Positions 17,761 to 27,264 are shown, numbered from the stretch's first letter. The stretch: DNA of 64,000 nucleotides from Capnocytophaga sp. oral taxon 878 (GCF_002999135.1 NZ_CP027229.1:1756001-1820000); one strand, 5' to 3'. A program made the numbers and translations. Notes: generated by a model not told the origin, from the letters alone.

Positions 17761-18408
17761 TTAAGCTAAGAGCTTCATTGAGGCTATAGTTTCGGTAGGA
17801 TTAGGAGCATTAAATACAAAACTTCCTGCTACTAGGGCTTTGGCTCCCGCTTCTAAAAGGGTTGGAGCATTTTTAAGAGTTACTCCGCCATCTACTTCTA
17901 TAAGAGCGAGGGCTCCTGCTTGCTGAATAAGAGTTTTTGCTTGGTATACTTTTTTATAAGTATTTTCAATAAATGACTGCCCTCCAAAACCCGGGTTCAC
18001 ACTCATTATAAGCACTACATCGATATCGCAAATAATATCTTCCAATACACTTACAGGGGTATGGGGATTTAGTGCTACCCCAGCTTTCATACCCTCGCTT
18101 TTAATAGCCTGTACAGTACGGTGCAAGTGAGTGCAAGCCTCATAATGTACAGTAAGAATATCACTACCGAGTTTGGCAAAAGTGCTAATATAGCGATCGG
18201 GGTCAATAATCATTAAATGCACATCCAAGGGTTTGGTAGCGTGCTTTTGAATAACCGATAACACGGGCATACCATACGAAATATTAGGTACGAATACCCC
18301 ATCCATAATATCTATATGGAACCAATCGGCAGCACTAGCATTCACCATTTCAATGGATTGCTGAAGATTACCAAAATCAGCAGCAAGAAGAGAAGGAGCG
18401 AGAATCAT
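17761..18408 (-). CDS. rpe: Ribulose-phosphate 3-epimerase
   Basis: TIM-barrel epimerase interconverting ribulose-5-phosphate and xylulose-5-phosphate in the pentose phosphate pathway. It is 215 residues, full length. Conserved segments: MILAPSLLAADF, FHIDIMDGVFVPNISYG (metal His and Asp), LDVHLMI, SVNPGFGGQSF, and IEVDGGVTLKNAP with the second catalytic Asp. The ATG at 18408 gives the standard N-terminus; a TTG three codons upstream is also in frame but unnecessary. Confidence 0.96.
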   Translation of the reverse strand: MILAPSLLAADFGNLQQSIEMVNASAADWFHIDIMDGVFVPNISYGMPVLSVIQKHATKPLDVHLMIIDPDRYISTFAKLGSDILTVHYEACTHLHRTVQAIKSEGMKAGVALNPHTPVSVLEDIICDIDVVLIMSVNPGFGGQSFIENTYKKVYQAKTLIQQAGALALIEVDGGVTLKNAPTLLEAGAKALVAGSFVFNAPNPTETIASMKLLA

Positions 18409-18541
18409 ATTCTTCAATTAGCTATTATGAATTAATAATTTACAATTTTAGTATGTAACCTTTAGATAGGTTGTTATAAAAATGCTTTTACAATCTTCTA
18501 AAAAACAGGTAATAATATTTTTTTGGCTTTACAAGTTTTTG

Positions 18542-18549
18542 CAAAAGTA
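18542..18549 (-). promoter_or_regulatory. -7 element upstream of rpe
   Basis: Minus-strand TACTTTTG, about 135 bases before rpe, implying a leader of more than 100 bases. No good -33 was found. Confidence 0.4.
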
Positions 18550-18661
18550 AAAAAATCATCAGACCTTTGCCCTCAGAAAGTTCTGATGTATACTAAGGAG
18601 CCTGATAAGTTCTTTGACATATTGTTTTTTTAAGCTGTAAACTGCTATATAGTTTACTTTT

Positions 18662-20131
18662 TTACCCTACACTACCCTCTAAAGATATTTCAAGTAGTTT
18701 CTGGGCTTCTACAGCAAACTCCATTGGAAGTTTATTCAATACTTCCTTACCAAAACCATTTACGATGAGCGAAATAGCTTTTTCGGTATCAATACCACGC
18801 TGATTACAATAGAAAATTTGGTCTTCACCAATTTTTGAGGTTGTAGCCTCATGTTCTATTTGAGCAGTAGGGTTTTTAGCTTCAATATAAGGAAATGTAT
18901 GTGCACCACAAAGATTACCCATTAACAGAGAGTCGCACTGAGAAAAATTACGTGCGTTTTGAGCATTAGGCACTACTTTTACCAATCCTCGGTAACTATT
19001 TTGTGATTTACCTGCTGAAATACCTTTAGAAATAATAGTAGATTTGGTATTATTTCCTAAATGAATCATTTTAGTACCTGTATCGGCCTGCTGAAAGTGA
19101 TTAGTAACTGCTATAGAGTAAAACTCTCCTATTGAATTATCCCCCTTAAGCACAACAGAAGGATATTTCCAAGTAATAGCAGAGCCTGTTTCTACTTGTG
19201 TCCATGATATTTTAGCATTTTTCTCAGCCAAACCTCTTTTAGTTACAAAGTTGTACACACCACCTTTACCTTCTTTATCACCAGGGAACCAGTTTTGTAC
19301 AGTAGAGTATTTAATCTCACCGCCTTCCATAGCAATAAGCTCTACTACAGCGGCATGTAGTTGGTTTTCATCACGTCGTGGTGCTGTACATCCTTCTAAA
19401 TATGAGACATAAGCCCCCTCATCTACTATAAGTAAGGTACGTTCAAACTGCCCTGTTCCCGCCTGATTGATACGGAAATAGGTAGAGAGCTCCATAGGAC
19501 AACGTACGCCTTTAGGCACATAACAGAAAGAACCATCTGAAAAAACAGCTGAGTTTAGAGCAGCGTAAAAGTTATCTGTTCTAGGAACTACTGTACCAAT
19601 ATACTTGCGCACAAGCTCAGGATGTTTTTGGATTGCTTCAGAAATAGAGCAAAAGATAATACCACGTTCTGCTAATGTGTTTTGAAAAGTAGTAGCTACA
19701 GAAACAGAGTCCATCACTACATCTATAGCCACAGCTGGTTTGTCTTCTACTCCTGTAAGGCGTTTTTGTTCTTCTAAAGATATACCTAATTTTTGGAAAG
19801 TTTCCAATAACTGAGGATCTACCTCATCAAGGCTATTGAGTTTAGGTTTTTGTTTAGGAGCAGAGTAATAGGCTATATCCTGAAAATTAGGAATTTCAAA
19901 CTTAAGGTTTGCCCAATGAGAAGGAGCTTCCATAGATTGCCATACACGAAAAGCCTCTAAACGCCAATCTGTCATCCATTGAGGTTCATTTTTCTTTTTT
20001 GAAAGAGCAATAACTACCTCTTCATTAAGCCCTTTAGGAAAAGTTTCAGACTCAATATCGGTATAAAACCCGTATTTATATTCGTTATTTTCTAATTCTT
20101 CTTTAAGTTCTTCTTCTGTATATTTAGCCAT
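18662..20131 (-). CDS. sufB: Fe-S cluster assembly protein SufB
   Basis: Scaffold subunit of the SufBCD complex. It is 489 residues. Typical segments: [108 protein letters not shown], and [15 protein letters not shown] near the C-terminus. The ATG at 20131 is preferred to a TTG three codons upstream. sufC, sufD and sufS are not next to it on either side, unlike the usual suf operon. Confidence 0.96.
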   Translation of the reverse strand: MAKYTEEELKEELENNEYKYGFYTDIESETFPKGLNEEVVIALSKKKNEPQWMTDWRLEAFRVWQSMEAPSHWANLKFEIPNFQDIAYYSAPKQKPKLNSLDEVDPQLLETFQKLGISLEEQKRLTGVEDKPAVAIDVVMDSVSVATTFQNTLAERGIIFCSISEAIQKHPELVRKYIGTVVPRTDNFYAALNSAVFSDGSFCYVPKGVRCPMELSTYFRINQAGTGQFERTLLIVDEGAYVSYLEGCTAPRRDENQLHAAVVELIAMEGGEIKYSTVQNWFPGDKEGKGGVYNFVTKRGLAEKNAKISWTQVETGSAITWKYPSVVLKGDNSIGEFYSIAVTNHFQQADTGTKMIHLGNNTKSTIISKGISAGKSQNSYRGLVKVVPNAQNARNFSQCDSLLMGNLCGAHTFPYIEAKNPTAQIEHEATTSKIGEDQIFYCNQRGIDTEKAISLIVNGFGKEVLNKLPMEFAVEAQKLLEISLEGSVG

Positions 20132-20168
20132 TTTTATCAATTATAAGTCCATAATTATCAACGGAGTG

Positions 20169-20176
20169 CAAAGGTA
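20169..20176 (-). promoter_or_regulatory. -7 element of sufB
   Basis: Minus-strand TACCTTTG, 38 bases before the ATG; no clear -33. Confidence 0.5.
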
Positions 20177-20247
20177 GTACTTTAGATTGGATTAAAATAA
20201 TATTTTTATAAATATTTTCATTTAAAAGATAGAGATTTCTTATAGAA

Positions 20248-20799
20248 TTACTGAATAAGGCTATTTATAAGCTGATGAACTACATCACTATTCCAACGAG
20301 CAATGCCCTCTTTTTCAGCACGCACATAACCATTTTTATCTACTAAATACCCCGAAGGGATCTTTTCTGGGTCAAAAGGCATTTTCTCACCAATAATGAG
20401 ATAAGTAACTTTAAAATGAAAATTACGTTTTTGCATCATCTCATCCACTGGTTCAGGGCGCTCATTAGTAATAATATAGAAATCTACTTTATCCTTGTAA
20501 GCATCATAGAGTTTTTCAACAGCATAAAGATCAGCTACACTCACTTCACGCCAAGATGAAAAAAAATAAACAAATGAAGGCTTTTTACCTTCTGTTTGCA
20601 AATAATTAAATTGCTTATCATTGCGATCTTTTAGCTGCCAATCAAAGTCTATTCTACGAGTTTTTTCTGCAGGAATAATCTGAACTGACGCTGCGAAAAT
20701 ACGTTGCAATAAAATCTTACTTTCATAGCCTAAAGGGGTTACAAAAAATGAGATAATAAAAAGGATAAGAAATAAATTCCAAATTGTTTTTTTTTTCAT
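20248..20799 (-). CDS. TlpA-like thioredoxin-fold protein lacking the CxxC motif
   Basis: A 183-residue protein with one N-terminal membrane anchor (about residues 7-25) and a periplasmic thioredoxin-like domain. The strand that normally leads into WCxxC reads FVYFFSSWREVSVADL, so both redox cysteines are missing. The later features, DFYIITNERPEPV, IPSGYLVDKNGYVRAEKEGIARW, match the TlpA/AhpC layout including the cis-Pro region. It is therefore unlikely to be a disulfide reductase and may bind or chaperone a partner instead. Last gene of a five-gene operon, 12 bases after the DUF4268 gene. Confidence 0.8.
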   Translation of the reverse strand: MKKKTIWNLFLILFIISFFVTPLGYESKILLQRIFAASVQIIPAEKTRRIDFDWQLKDRNDKQFNYLQTEGKKPSFVYFFSSWREVSVADLYAVEKLYDAYKDKVDFYIITNERPEPVDEMMQKRNFHFKVTYLIIGEKMPFDPEKIPSGYLVDKNGYVRAEKEGIARWNSDVVHQLINSLIQ

Positions 20800-20811
20800 A
20801 TAAAAATGACT

Positions 20812-21246
20812 TTATTTTTCTTCTTGAATAATATCTTTATACTCTGCCCAAAAGATTTCAAACTGCTGCATGGTATAATTTAAAAATACCATTGTTTGTT
20901 GCCAAGTAGCTTTATTGTGAATATTTACGTTAGGTAGTTCAACATATACACAAGCAATTTCTTTACCATTTTCTAAAATAAAATGTTCTTCAAAAACAGC
21001 TTCAGGAAGATATTCTTCTTGTAGTATAGTTTTAAGTGATAACAACTTGTTATAATACAATTTACGTATTGATTTATCAGGGTCTTCTATAGCAAGTTGC
21101 ACCTGTGCTTTACGGGTATTAAATGAAAACTTAAAAGTGAAATCCTTGATTTTAGTATCATAAAGAGTCCATTTATAAGGAAAAGATTTACCAAAGGATA
21201 TCCAAAAATCTTCACGTAGTTTTTTTGCTTCGGATTTTGAGTACAA
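20812..21246 (-). CDS. DUF4268 domain protein
   Basis: A 144-residue cytoplasmic protein of the DUF4268 family (N-terminus YSKSEAKKLREDFWISFGKSFPYKW; later FEEHFILENGKEIACVYVEL). The family is found alone or fused to restriction-type nucleases, but flavobacterial stand-alone members have no known role. There is no ATG in the N-terminal 100 residues; the family N-terminus matches a TTG start at 21246. It sits 7 bases after the upstream gene in the operon. Confidence 0.8.
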   Translation of the reverse strand: MYSKSEAKKLREDFWISFGKSFPYKWTLYDTKIKDFTFKFSFNTRKAQVQLAIEDPDKSIRKLYYNKLLSLKTILQEEYLPEAVFEEHFILENGKEIACVYVELPNVNIHNKATWQQTMVFLNYTMQQFEIFWAEYKDIIQEEK

Positions 21247-21253
21247 AATAGAA

Positions 21254-21955
21254 CTAATTAAATTGAATTTGAGCAGAAATAACAGTTGGTAATTCTTCTA
21301 TTGATTTATAAAAAGTAAACTTATAGAAAGTAGAACCATCTTTCTCAAGCACCCCATATTTTTGGTATTTTACCCAAAAAGCAACAAATATATTAGGTGT
21401 ATCTACTTTCTTAATTATAAATTGCAACTCATTTATTGTATTGTCATATAACTCATAACCTCCCTCTATTTGCTTAGCATGAAGTAAAGCTATATAGGGC
21501 TGCATAGTTACTTTTAATGGTTTGGATGTTTCATTTTGTATTTCAGGAGTTTGAAATTTTGCTCTAAAAGCTGCTAATGCATTTCCTGTAAAAGTATTCC
21601 TTAAGGCTTCTTGATATGATTTTTTATAATCTTTTTCTCTACTCTTACCTATTTCTGAGGTAAAAACTACATTATTAGTACAATCATTCAAAATAAGCTG
21701 TAGCTTAGAAGTCATCATATTTGATTCATTCTTTACATCAGCTTTTAATAAGTTGCAAGGATTTTGCAATAGCCCTGCAGGAAGTTCACTTTCTATATAA
21801 GTTTTAAAACCTTGTTTTTCAAATAAGAATTTCGTAAGTACATTTAGTTGGTATTGATTATCCTCTTTCTGAAATGTATAACGATTAGGTACAATTATTA
21901 TTTGTGCAGCAAGTGTTATAGGTAGTAGTATTACTAAAAATAATATTTTTTTCAT
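21254..21955 (-). CDS. Conserved exported protein, function unknown
   Basis: A 233-residue protein with signal peptide MKKILFLVILLPITLAAQ. It continues IIIVPNRYTFQKEDNQYQLN and contains two candidate disulfide cysteines (NPCNLL, LNDCTNN). The C-terminal half predicts as beta strands. I do not recognise a named domain. The ATG at 21955 begins the signal peptide, while an earlier in-frame ATG at 21979 overlaps the olsF end. Third gene of the antiporter-olsF operon, so it may serve the outer envelope. Confidence 0.75.
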   Translation of the reverse strand: MKKILFLVILLPITLAAQIIIVPNRYTFQKEDNQYQLNVLTKFLFEKQGFKTYIESELPAGLLQNPCNLLKADVKNESNMMTSKLQLILNDCTNNVVFTSEIGKSREKDYKKSYQEALRNTFTGNALAAFRAKFQTPEIQNETSKPLKVTMQPYIALLHAKQIEGGYELYDNTINELQFIIKKVDTPNIFVAFWVKYQKYGVLEKDGSTFYKFTFYKSIEELPTVISAQIQFN

Positions 21956-21968
21956 TATATATTGATTT

Positions 21969-23798
21969 TCATTCTTCATTATTTTTCATTTTAGCTTCCA
22001 ATTCAGCTTGAAACTCTTCAATAACAGGCTTCATAGTACTTTCAGGAAGATCTGCTATTCTAATATACATCAACCCATCTACTGAGTTATTAAATAGAGG
22101 ATCTACATTGAAAGCTATTACTTTTGCATTCTGCTTAATATACTTTTTAATAAGTACTGGTAAGCGTAGGTTGCCTGGTTCAAGCTCATCAATTAGCTTG
22201 TCAAATTTATTAAGATCTGCTTTAGTTTCATCAAAAATAAAGTCTTTATCAGCATCTTTAAGTTTTACTTTAAACTCCTTTTTAGGGCGTACATATTGTG
22301 CTATATAAGGGTCATAAAAGTTAGATTTCATAAACTCTATCATCAGCGATTTAGAAAAATCAGAAAACTGATTACTAATGCTCACACTGCCCAACAAATA
22401 TGAGTGCTCTGGATAACGTAAAGTAGTATGCGCAATCCCTTTCCAAAGTAAAAATAGTGGCATAGGCTTCTGTTGGTATTCCGAAATAATAAAAGCTCGC
22501 CCCATTTCAATAGTTTTACTCATCATATCATATAGTTCCGGCTCAAAACGGAATAAATCATGAGTATAAAAACCTTCAATTCCATATTTAGGAAAAATCT
22601 CAGCCCCTAAGCCCATACGGTAAGCCCCTACTATTCGCTTTGCTTCGGAATCCCATAAAAAAAGATGATGATAATACAAGTCAAACTTATCCAAATCAGA
22701 TGAAGCATTAGTCCCCTCTCCCACTTCACGAAAAGTAATTTCACGCAGGCGACCTATCTCCTTCATTATATTAGGGATTTCTTGATAAGGTGCCAAGAAA
22801 ACCTCATAGTTATTATTTTTCAGAAGTCTATAATCATTTTTAGTAATATGTGCTACCTCTTGCTCTATAAGTTTTTGCTCTATAGGTGCTTCTATTTTCT
22901 GTGGTTTTACTTCATTTTTGCTAACTTTTAATACATTTGGTATAGGCAAAAATTTCTTATCTTGTTCCAAAGCATTAGCCAAAATATATGTTTTCCTACG
23001 CAAAAACTCAGTATAATCAGCCAATTCAGGATGTTCATCTTGCATAGCTGTTGATATAGGTTTTCCTATACGCACATAAATAGTACGCTGTTTCTGAGTA
23101 AGCAACTCCGAAGGTAACTTAGCTGTACGTAAAGTAGGACTAATATTAGCTAAAAAATAAAACATTTTGCTATTCTTAGCATGAAAATAAATAGGTATAA
23201 TAGGCACTTTTGCTTTCTTAGCCAGCTTCATAGCAGCTTCTTCCCATGGCCTATCTACTACCAACTGTTCCTCTTTTGTTACTGATACCTCCCCTGCAGG
23301 AAAAAGTCCCAATGGCTTCCCTTCTTTTAGATGAGCAATAGTATGCTTAAAACCTACTACACTTGATTTTACATCTTTATGATCTTCAAACGGATTTACA
23401 GGTAATACATAAGGAGCTATAGGCTTAATCCTTTGCAAAAGAAAATTTGCCATAATTTTAAAATCAGGACGTTTTTCAAGTAACAATTTTAATAGCAAAA
23501 TACCATCAATTCCCCCCAACGGATGGTTCGATATCGTAATAAAAGCTCCTTCCTTCGGAATATTCTTAAAATCTTCTTCTGGAATTTCAAACTTTATTTC
23601 AAATTCATCAATTAATAGCTTGTTTAGAAAATCAAGCCCTTGTAAGTGCTTAGTCCTATTGTAAATTCTATTCAGTTTTGTTAGGCGTAGCAACTTCATC
23701 AGTGTCCACCCTCCAAAAGTACCTAAAAAACCTAATTTATCAATATTAATAGCCTTTGCTACTTCTTTTGCACTTACTAATCCTTTATCTTTTTGCAT
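21969..23798 (-). CDS. olsF: Bifunctional acyltransferase, OlsF type (aminolipid synthesis)
   Basis: A 609-residue fusion. The N-terminal part is a PlsC/LPLAT-type O-acyltransferase with SNHPLGGIDG (about 86-95; H-x5-D spacing) and GLFPAGEVS. A charged linker at about 280-315 follows. The C-terminal part is a GNAT/hemolysin-like N-acyltransferase (LREITFREVGEGTNASSDLDKFDLYYHHL, VGAYRMGLG, ELYDMMSKTIEMGRAFI). This order is that of OlsF, which makes ornithine or glycine lipids by N-acylation of the amino acid and then O-acylation (family knowledge from Flavobacterium and Serratia). It likely acts at the inner face of the cytoplasmic membrane. It follows the antiporter gene by 23 bases. Confidence 0.85.
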   Translation of the reverse strand: MQKDKGLVSAKEVAKAINIDKLGFLGTFGGWTLMKLLRLTKLNRIYNRTKHLQGLDFLNKLLIDEFEIKFEIPEEDFKNIPKEGAFITISNHPLGGIDGILLLKLLLEKRPDFKIMANFLLQRIKPIAPYVLPVNPFEDHKDVKSSVVGFKHTIAHLKEGKPLGLFPAGEVSVTKEEQLVVDRPWEEAAMKLAKKAKVPIIPIYFHAKNSKMFYFLANISPTLRTAKLPSELLTQKQRTIYVRIGKPISTAMQDEHPELADYTEFLRRKTYILANALEQDKKFLPIPNVLKVSKNEVKPQKIEAPIEQKLIEQEVAHITKNDYRLLKNNNYEVFLAPYQEIPNIMKEIGRLREITFREVGEGTNASSDLDKFDLYYHHLFLWDSEAKRIVGAYRMGLGAEIFPKYGIEGFYTHDLFRFEPELYDMMSKTIEMGRAFIISEYQQKPMPLFLLWKGIAHTTLRYPEHSYLLGSVSISNQFSDFSKSLMIEFMKSNFYDPYIAQYVRPKKEFKVKLKDADKDFIFDETKADLNKFDKLIDELEPGNLRLPVLIKKYIKQNAKVIAFNVDPLFNNSVDGLMYIRIADLPESTMKPVIEEFQAELEAKMKNNEE

Positions 23799-23821
23799 AT
23801 TTTCCTGTTTAAAAAAAGCTA

Positions 23822-25126
23822 TTATTGTTTTCCTTTTAATTGTTTGTTCTTCATTCGCCTCAAACGTGTCATTACTTCATCACGATACAATACCTGAGTA
23901 GCTACCCTACCTATAGTAAGCCCTTGTACTAAAATAGAAAACAATACAACAATATATGTTATTTGCAACAATGTTTCTTTAATTCCTGCTTTGTCAGCAG
24001 GGATTGATAACACCAAAGCTATTGATACTCCTCCTCGTACACCGCCCCACACCATAGTAATAAGTGAACCTCTTGAATAAGTGGTTACTTTCCTTAATAT
24101 AGTCTTAGCTGGTATATAAATAGCTAAAGCTCGTCCCGCCAAACATACTATAATTGCTATTCCTCCCAAAAGAAACTGCCCATCAAGATTATCAATTAGC
24201 AACATCTCAAAACCAATGAATAGAAATAGTATAGCGTTCATTATTTCATCTACTATTGCCCAAAATTTCTCTAAGTAATCTTTATTCTCATCACTATTAG
24301 CTTTCTTTCCTACATTACCTACAAAAAGCCCGGCTATCACCATCGCTAAGGGCGATGACACGTGTGAGGTTTTAGCTATCAAAAAACCTCCCATTACTAT
24401 AGCTAAGGTAAGAAGTACACTCACATGATAGTCATCTGCCTTTTTCATCATTTCTGAAACCACCCAACCTAGCAATACTCCTAAGAAAACTCCTCCTCCT
24501 GCTTCCAACAAAAAGAGCTTAGTAATGGCATTAAATGATGGTTCAAAACTGTTATCTGTTGCCAATTTGAGCACTACAGCAAACATTACTACAGCCACTC
24601 CATCATTAAAAAGTGACTCTCCCGTAATCTTATTTTCAATACGTTTCGGCACATTAGCTTGTTTCAATACACCAAGCACTACTATAGGGTCTGTAGGCGA
24701 AATAAGCGTGCCAAAAAGCAAACAATATATGTAAGGAATTTTAATATTTACCAGCGGAGCAATATAATATAACAACGCTGATATAAAGAAAGCTGAAAGC
24801 ACTACACTAATAGTAGCGTATGTGAAAATAGAAAGCTTATGATTCTTTAAATCGTTGATATTAATATGCAATGCCCCTGCAAAAAGCAAAAAGTTAAGCA
24901 TTGCTCCCATCAGTATCTCCGTGAAATCAAAACCTTGTAATAAGGCTTCCAACTTATGTGCTAGCCCTGCAAATACTTCACCTCCAAAAAGTCGTACGCC
25001 TACCGATACCATCATCGCAATTACCATAATACCAATAGTCATTGGTAATTTTACATAGCGCACATTCACGTATGAGAACAATGCCGCTAAAACTATGATA
25101 ACCGAAAAGGCGTAGTATAACTCCAT
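23822..25126 (-). CDS. Na+/H+ antiporter, NhaP type (CPA1)
   Basis: A 434-residue cation:proton antiporter with about 12 predicted membrane helices. Visible CPA1 motifs: FGTLISPTDPIVVLGVL, ENKITGESLFNDGVAVVMF (the ND ion-binding pair near residue 170) and MVWGGVRGGVSIALVLSIP. It exchanges Na+ or K+ for H+ across the cytoplasmic membrane. It is the first gene of the five-gene minus-strand operon, and its -7 element is 25 bases upstream. Confidence 0.93.
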   Translation of the reverse strand: MELYYAFSVIIVLAALFSYVNVRYVKLPMTIGIMVIAMMVSVGVRLFGGEVFAGLAHKLEALLQGFDFTEILMGAMLNFLLFAGALHININDLKNHKLSIFTYATISVVLSAFFISALLYYIAPLVNIKIPYIYCLLFGTLISPTDPIVVLGVLKQANVPKRIENKITGESLFNDGVAVVMFAVVLKLATDNSFEPSFNAITKLFLLEAGGGVFLGVLLGWVVSEMMKKADDYHVSVLLTLAIVMGGFLIAKTSHVSSPLAMVIAGLFVGNVGKKANSDENKDYLEKFWAIVDEIMNAILFLFIGFEMLLIDNLDGQFLLGGIAIIVCLAGRALAIYIPAKTILRKVTTYSRGSLITMVWGGVRGGVSIALVLSIPADKAGIKETLLQITYIVVLFSILVQGLTIGRVATQVLYRDEVMTRLRRMKNKQLKGKQ

Positions 25127-25150
25127 AATTGCTATTTATATTTTCAGGTG

Positions 25151-25158
25151 CAAAAGTA
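25151..25158 (-). promoter_or_regulatory. -7 element of antiporter-olsF operon
   Basis: Minus-strand TACTTTTG, 25 bases before the antiporter ATG; no clear -33. Confidence 0.5.
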
Positions 25159-25194
25159 CAAAAAAAACTGAAACCTAAAAAGCATAGTACAAAA

Positions 25195-25232
25195 AACTTT
25201 GCCAAGATTTAAAAAATCTTAACAAAGTTTTT
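25195..25232 (-). terminator. Terminator after DUF4294 gene
   Basis: AAACTTTG..AAGATTT pairs with AAATCTT..CAAAGTTT around a short A loop; it ends the ribH operon before the antiporter promoter. Confidence 0.75.
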
Positions 25233-25241
25233 CGTTATTCT

Positions 25242-25916
25242 TTATTTCCCTTTTCTTTTTCGCTGATTGTATAATTCCGAGAGATTAGAAAAATTATACT
25301 GTAGCGCAGGTATCTGTGGCTCTAACTCGCCCTTATTAATAGCCCTTAAAATTATCTCTTCTATCAAATAATCTTCTTCATTATTTATTGGGTCATATTC
25401 TTTCTTAAGTGATAAATCATACAGCCAAGCCGTTTTATCATACCAAAAAGCATTCCACCCATTCCGAAGGTCTTTTACCAAGTCATAAGCTGTCTTACCC
25501 GTTTGTCGGTGAATAAGCTTAATAAGAATACGCCCCTGCGAACGCGATAGCTTCTTCAGCTCTTCAGTAAAATGCTCTTCAATATACTGCTGGGTACGCT
25601 TCACGTACACTTTCTTCTGCTGCTTGTTTTGCATCGTATCCATTGTCCTTTCCATCGTATGTAGCCTATCTGCTGCCAATCTAGCGTATGGATACACCCG
25701 CTTCACTCGGCTTCTAAGTATCCAGTACCGCTTCTGTTCTTCTTCATCTGTAAAAATACGCTCTTTACCAAATAAAGTCACTTCAGCAAGCTGTATAGTA
25801 TCTCCTGCATAATATTTCGGATCAAAAATATAAACAGTATCACGTACCTGCCCCCTTACAAAAAGAACAGATAAAAAGAAACAGATGGTAAGAAATAACA
25901 AGCATTTACATTTCAT
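25242..25916 (-). CDS. DUF4294 exported protein
   Basis: A 224-residue protein with signal peptide to about VRGQ. It then has RDTVYIFDPKYYAGDTIQLAEVTLFGKE, KRYWILRSRVKRVYPYARLAADRL and RSQGRILIKLIHRQTGKTAYDLVKDLRNGWNAFWY, the conserved block of DUF4294. Role unknown; the highly conserved basic/aromatic core suggests a periplasmic or outer-membrane biogenesis part. It follows ribH by 5 bases, an arrangement I know from other Flavobacteria. Confidence 0.85.
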   Translation of the reverse strand: MKCKCLLFLTICFFLSVLFVRGQVRDTVYIFDPKYYAGDTIQLAEVTLFGKERIFTDEEEQKRYWILRSRVKRVYPYARLAADRLHTMERTMDTMQNKQQKKVYVKRTQQYIEEHFTEELKKLSRSQGRILIKLIHRQTGKTAYDLVKDLRNGWNAFWYDKTAWLYDLSLKKEYDPINNEEDYLIEEIILRAINKGELEPQIPALQYNFSNLSELYNQRKRKGK

Positions 25917-25921
25917 AATTT

Positions 25922-26407
25922 CTATCTTCCTATCTCTGCCATTCTAATGGCTGTAATCGCCGCTTCTACCCCTTTATTGCCGTGTTTGCCTCCACTACGG
26001 TCAAGTGATTGTTGCAAAGTATTGTCCGTAAGTACACAAAAAATCACAGGCACCTTGCTCTGCGTGGCATTCAGTTGCGCAATACCTTGGGTAACCCCTT
26101 GGCACACAAAATCAAAATGACGTGTCTCTCCTTGTATTACACAACCTATTACAATAATTGCATCTACTTCTCCCTTGTCCAACATACGTTTTGCCCCGTG
26201 TACCAACTCAAAGCTACCTGGCACCTCCCAGCAAATAATATGCTCTTCCTTAGCACCACAGTCCTTTAATGTTGCGATAGCTCCATCACGCATCCCGTAA
26301 GTTACCTGATCATTCCAGCCCGAAGTAATAATCCCAAAGCGAAGCCTCTCCGCATTTGGGATTTCTTTTTTATTATATTCCGATAAATTCTTGTTTTCTG
26401 TTGCCAT
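25922..26407 (-). CDS. ribH: 6,7-dimethyl-8-ribityllumazine synthase
   Basis: Penultimate enzyme of riboflavin synthesis, condensing 5-amino-6-ribitylaminouracil with dihydroxybutanone phosphate. It is 161 residues, full length. Diagnostic segments: FGIITSGWND, CWEVPGSFELVHGAKRM, IVIGCVIQGETRHFDFVC (substrate pocket and catalytic His) and PVIFCVLTDNTLQQSLDRSGGKHGNKG. No FMN riboswitch is seen upstream; instead a heptamer hairpin separates it from the TPR gene. Confidence 0.97.
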   Translation of the reverse strand: MATENKNLSEYNKKEIPNAERLRFGIITSGWNDQVTYGMRDGAIATLKDCGAKEEHIICWEVPGSFELVHGAKRMLDKGEVDAIIVIGCVIQGETRHFDFVCQGVTQGIAQLNATQSKVPVIFCVLTDNTLQQSLDRSGGKHGNKGVEAAITAIRMAEIGR

Positions 26408-26422
26408 AATTTAAATAACAAA

Positions 26423-26472
26423 TAAGAGGTAACAGATAAGAGCTTTATACACTCCTATCTCTTACCTCTTTA
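26423..26472 (-). repeat. TAAGAGR heptamer hairpin between TPR gene and ribH
   Basis: AATAAGAGGTAACAGATAAGAG pairs imperfectly with CTCTTACCTCTTTATC around CTTTATACACTCC. Same family as the element after rpmH. Confidence 0.7.
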
Positions 26473-26484
26473 TCTTAATAAATA

Positions 26485-27264
26485 TTACTGACTAATCTTC
26501 CCGATAAGAATATCAATAGTACGAGCCTCTTCCGAGTTCGGATACTCATTCTTTATTCTCTCATAGTATTTAAGTGCATCAGCCGTTTTACCTTGCAATG
26601 TAGCAGCTATACCTGCCTTTTTAAGATACAATGGCGTTACAAACTCATTATTACTTTGTTCAAAAGCCTTGATATAGTAGTTCAATGCTTCTGCATTATT
26701 TTTCTGTTGTAAGTAAGCATCTCCTATGTTACCATAAGCAAGAGCCCCATAAATATCATCTGTCGAGCTAAATGCCTTTAAGTGCTTAATAGCATTATTA
26801 TACTCTCCCAAACGCATATAAGCCATACCCATACCATATTCAGCAAGGTTCGCCGCTTTGGTACCACTGTATTTTTCCGCTATCTGCTCAAAACCATATT
26901 TACCACGCCCCCCTTTAATCGATACTTTAAACAATGAATCTTGTGCTTGCTTGTTATCTGCTTCCATTGCCTCATCAAAAAACCGTTGCGCAAAGAACAG
27001 CTCATTAGCAGCATTCTTTTCATTAGGTAATTTCACAAACTGTTGGTAAAGTAAGTACCCTAAGCCTATAACGGCTATACCCACCAATACACCAACGATA
27101 GTTTTCTGGTTGCGCTTCACCCAGTCTTCAGTACGCGTAGCTCCCGCATCAAGGGCATCAAACACCTCTGCAGTAGTACTTTCTTTGTGTAACTGAACTT
27201 CTTTCTCTTCCTCAGTAAGCCTGTTTTTATTAGGTCGGTTGTCGTTCTTTTTGTAAGTTGCCAT
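26485..27264 (-). CDS. Membrane-anchored TPR protein
   Basis: A 259-residue protein. A charged cytoplasmic N-terminus (about 1-52) is followed by one transmembrane helix (IVGVLVGIAVIGLGYLLYQ, about 54-72). Tetratricopeptide units follow (AEYGMGMAYMRLGEYNNAIKHL, AYGNIGDAYLQQKNNAEALNYY, KAGIAATLQGKTADALKYYERI). Layout is like YfgM, a periplasmic chaperone-associated TPR protein, but equivalence is not shown. Upstream of ribH in the same direction, separated by the heptamer hairpin. Confidence 0.85.
   Translation of the reverse strand: MATYKKNDNRPNKNRLTEEEKEVQLHKESTTAEVFDALDAGATRTEDWVKRNQKTIVGVLVGIAVIGLGYLLYQQFVKLPNEKNAANELFFAQRFFDEAMEADNKQAQDSLFKVSIKGGRGKYGFEQIAEKYSGTKAANLAEYGMGMAYMRLGEYNNAIKHLKAFSSTDDIYGALAYGNIGDAYLQQKNNAEALNYYIKAFEQSNNEFVTPLYLKKAGIAATLQGKTADALKYYERIKNEYPNSEEARTIDILIGKISQ

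Noticed and set aside
18600..18661. Terminator after sufB
   Set aside because: The GTAAACT/AGTTTAC stem is followed by an A-run, not a T-run, on the sufB strand; it does not fit a minus-strand terminator.
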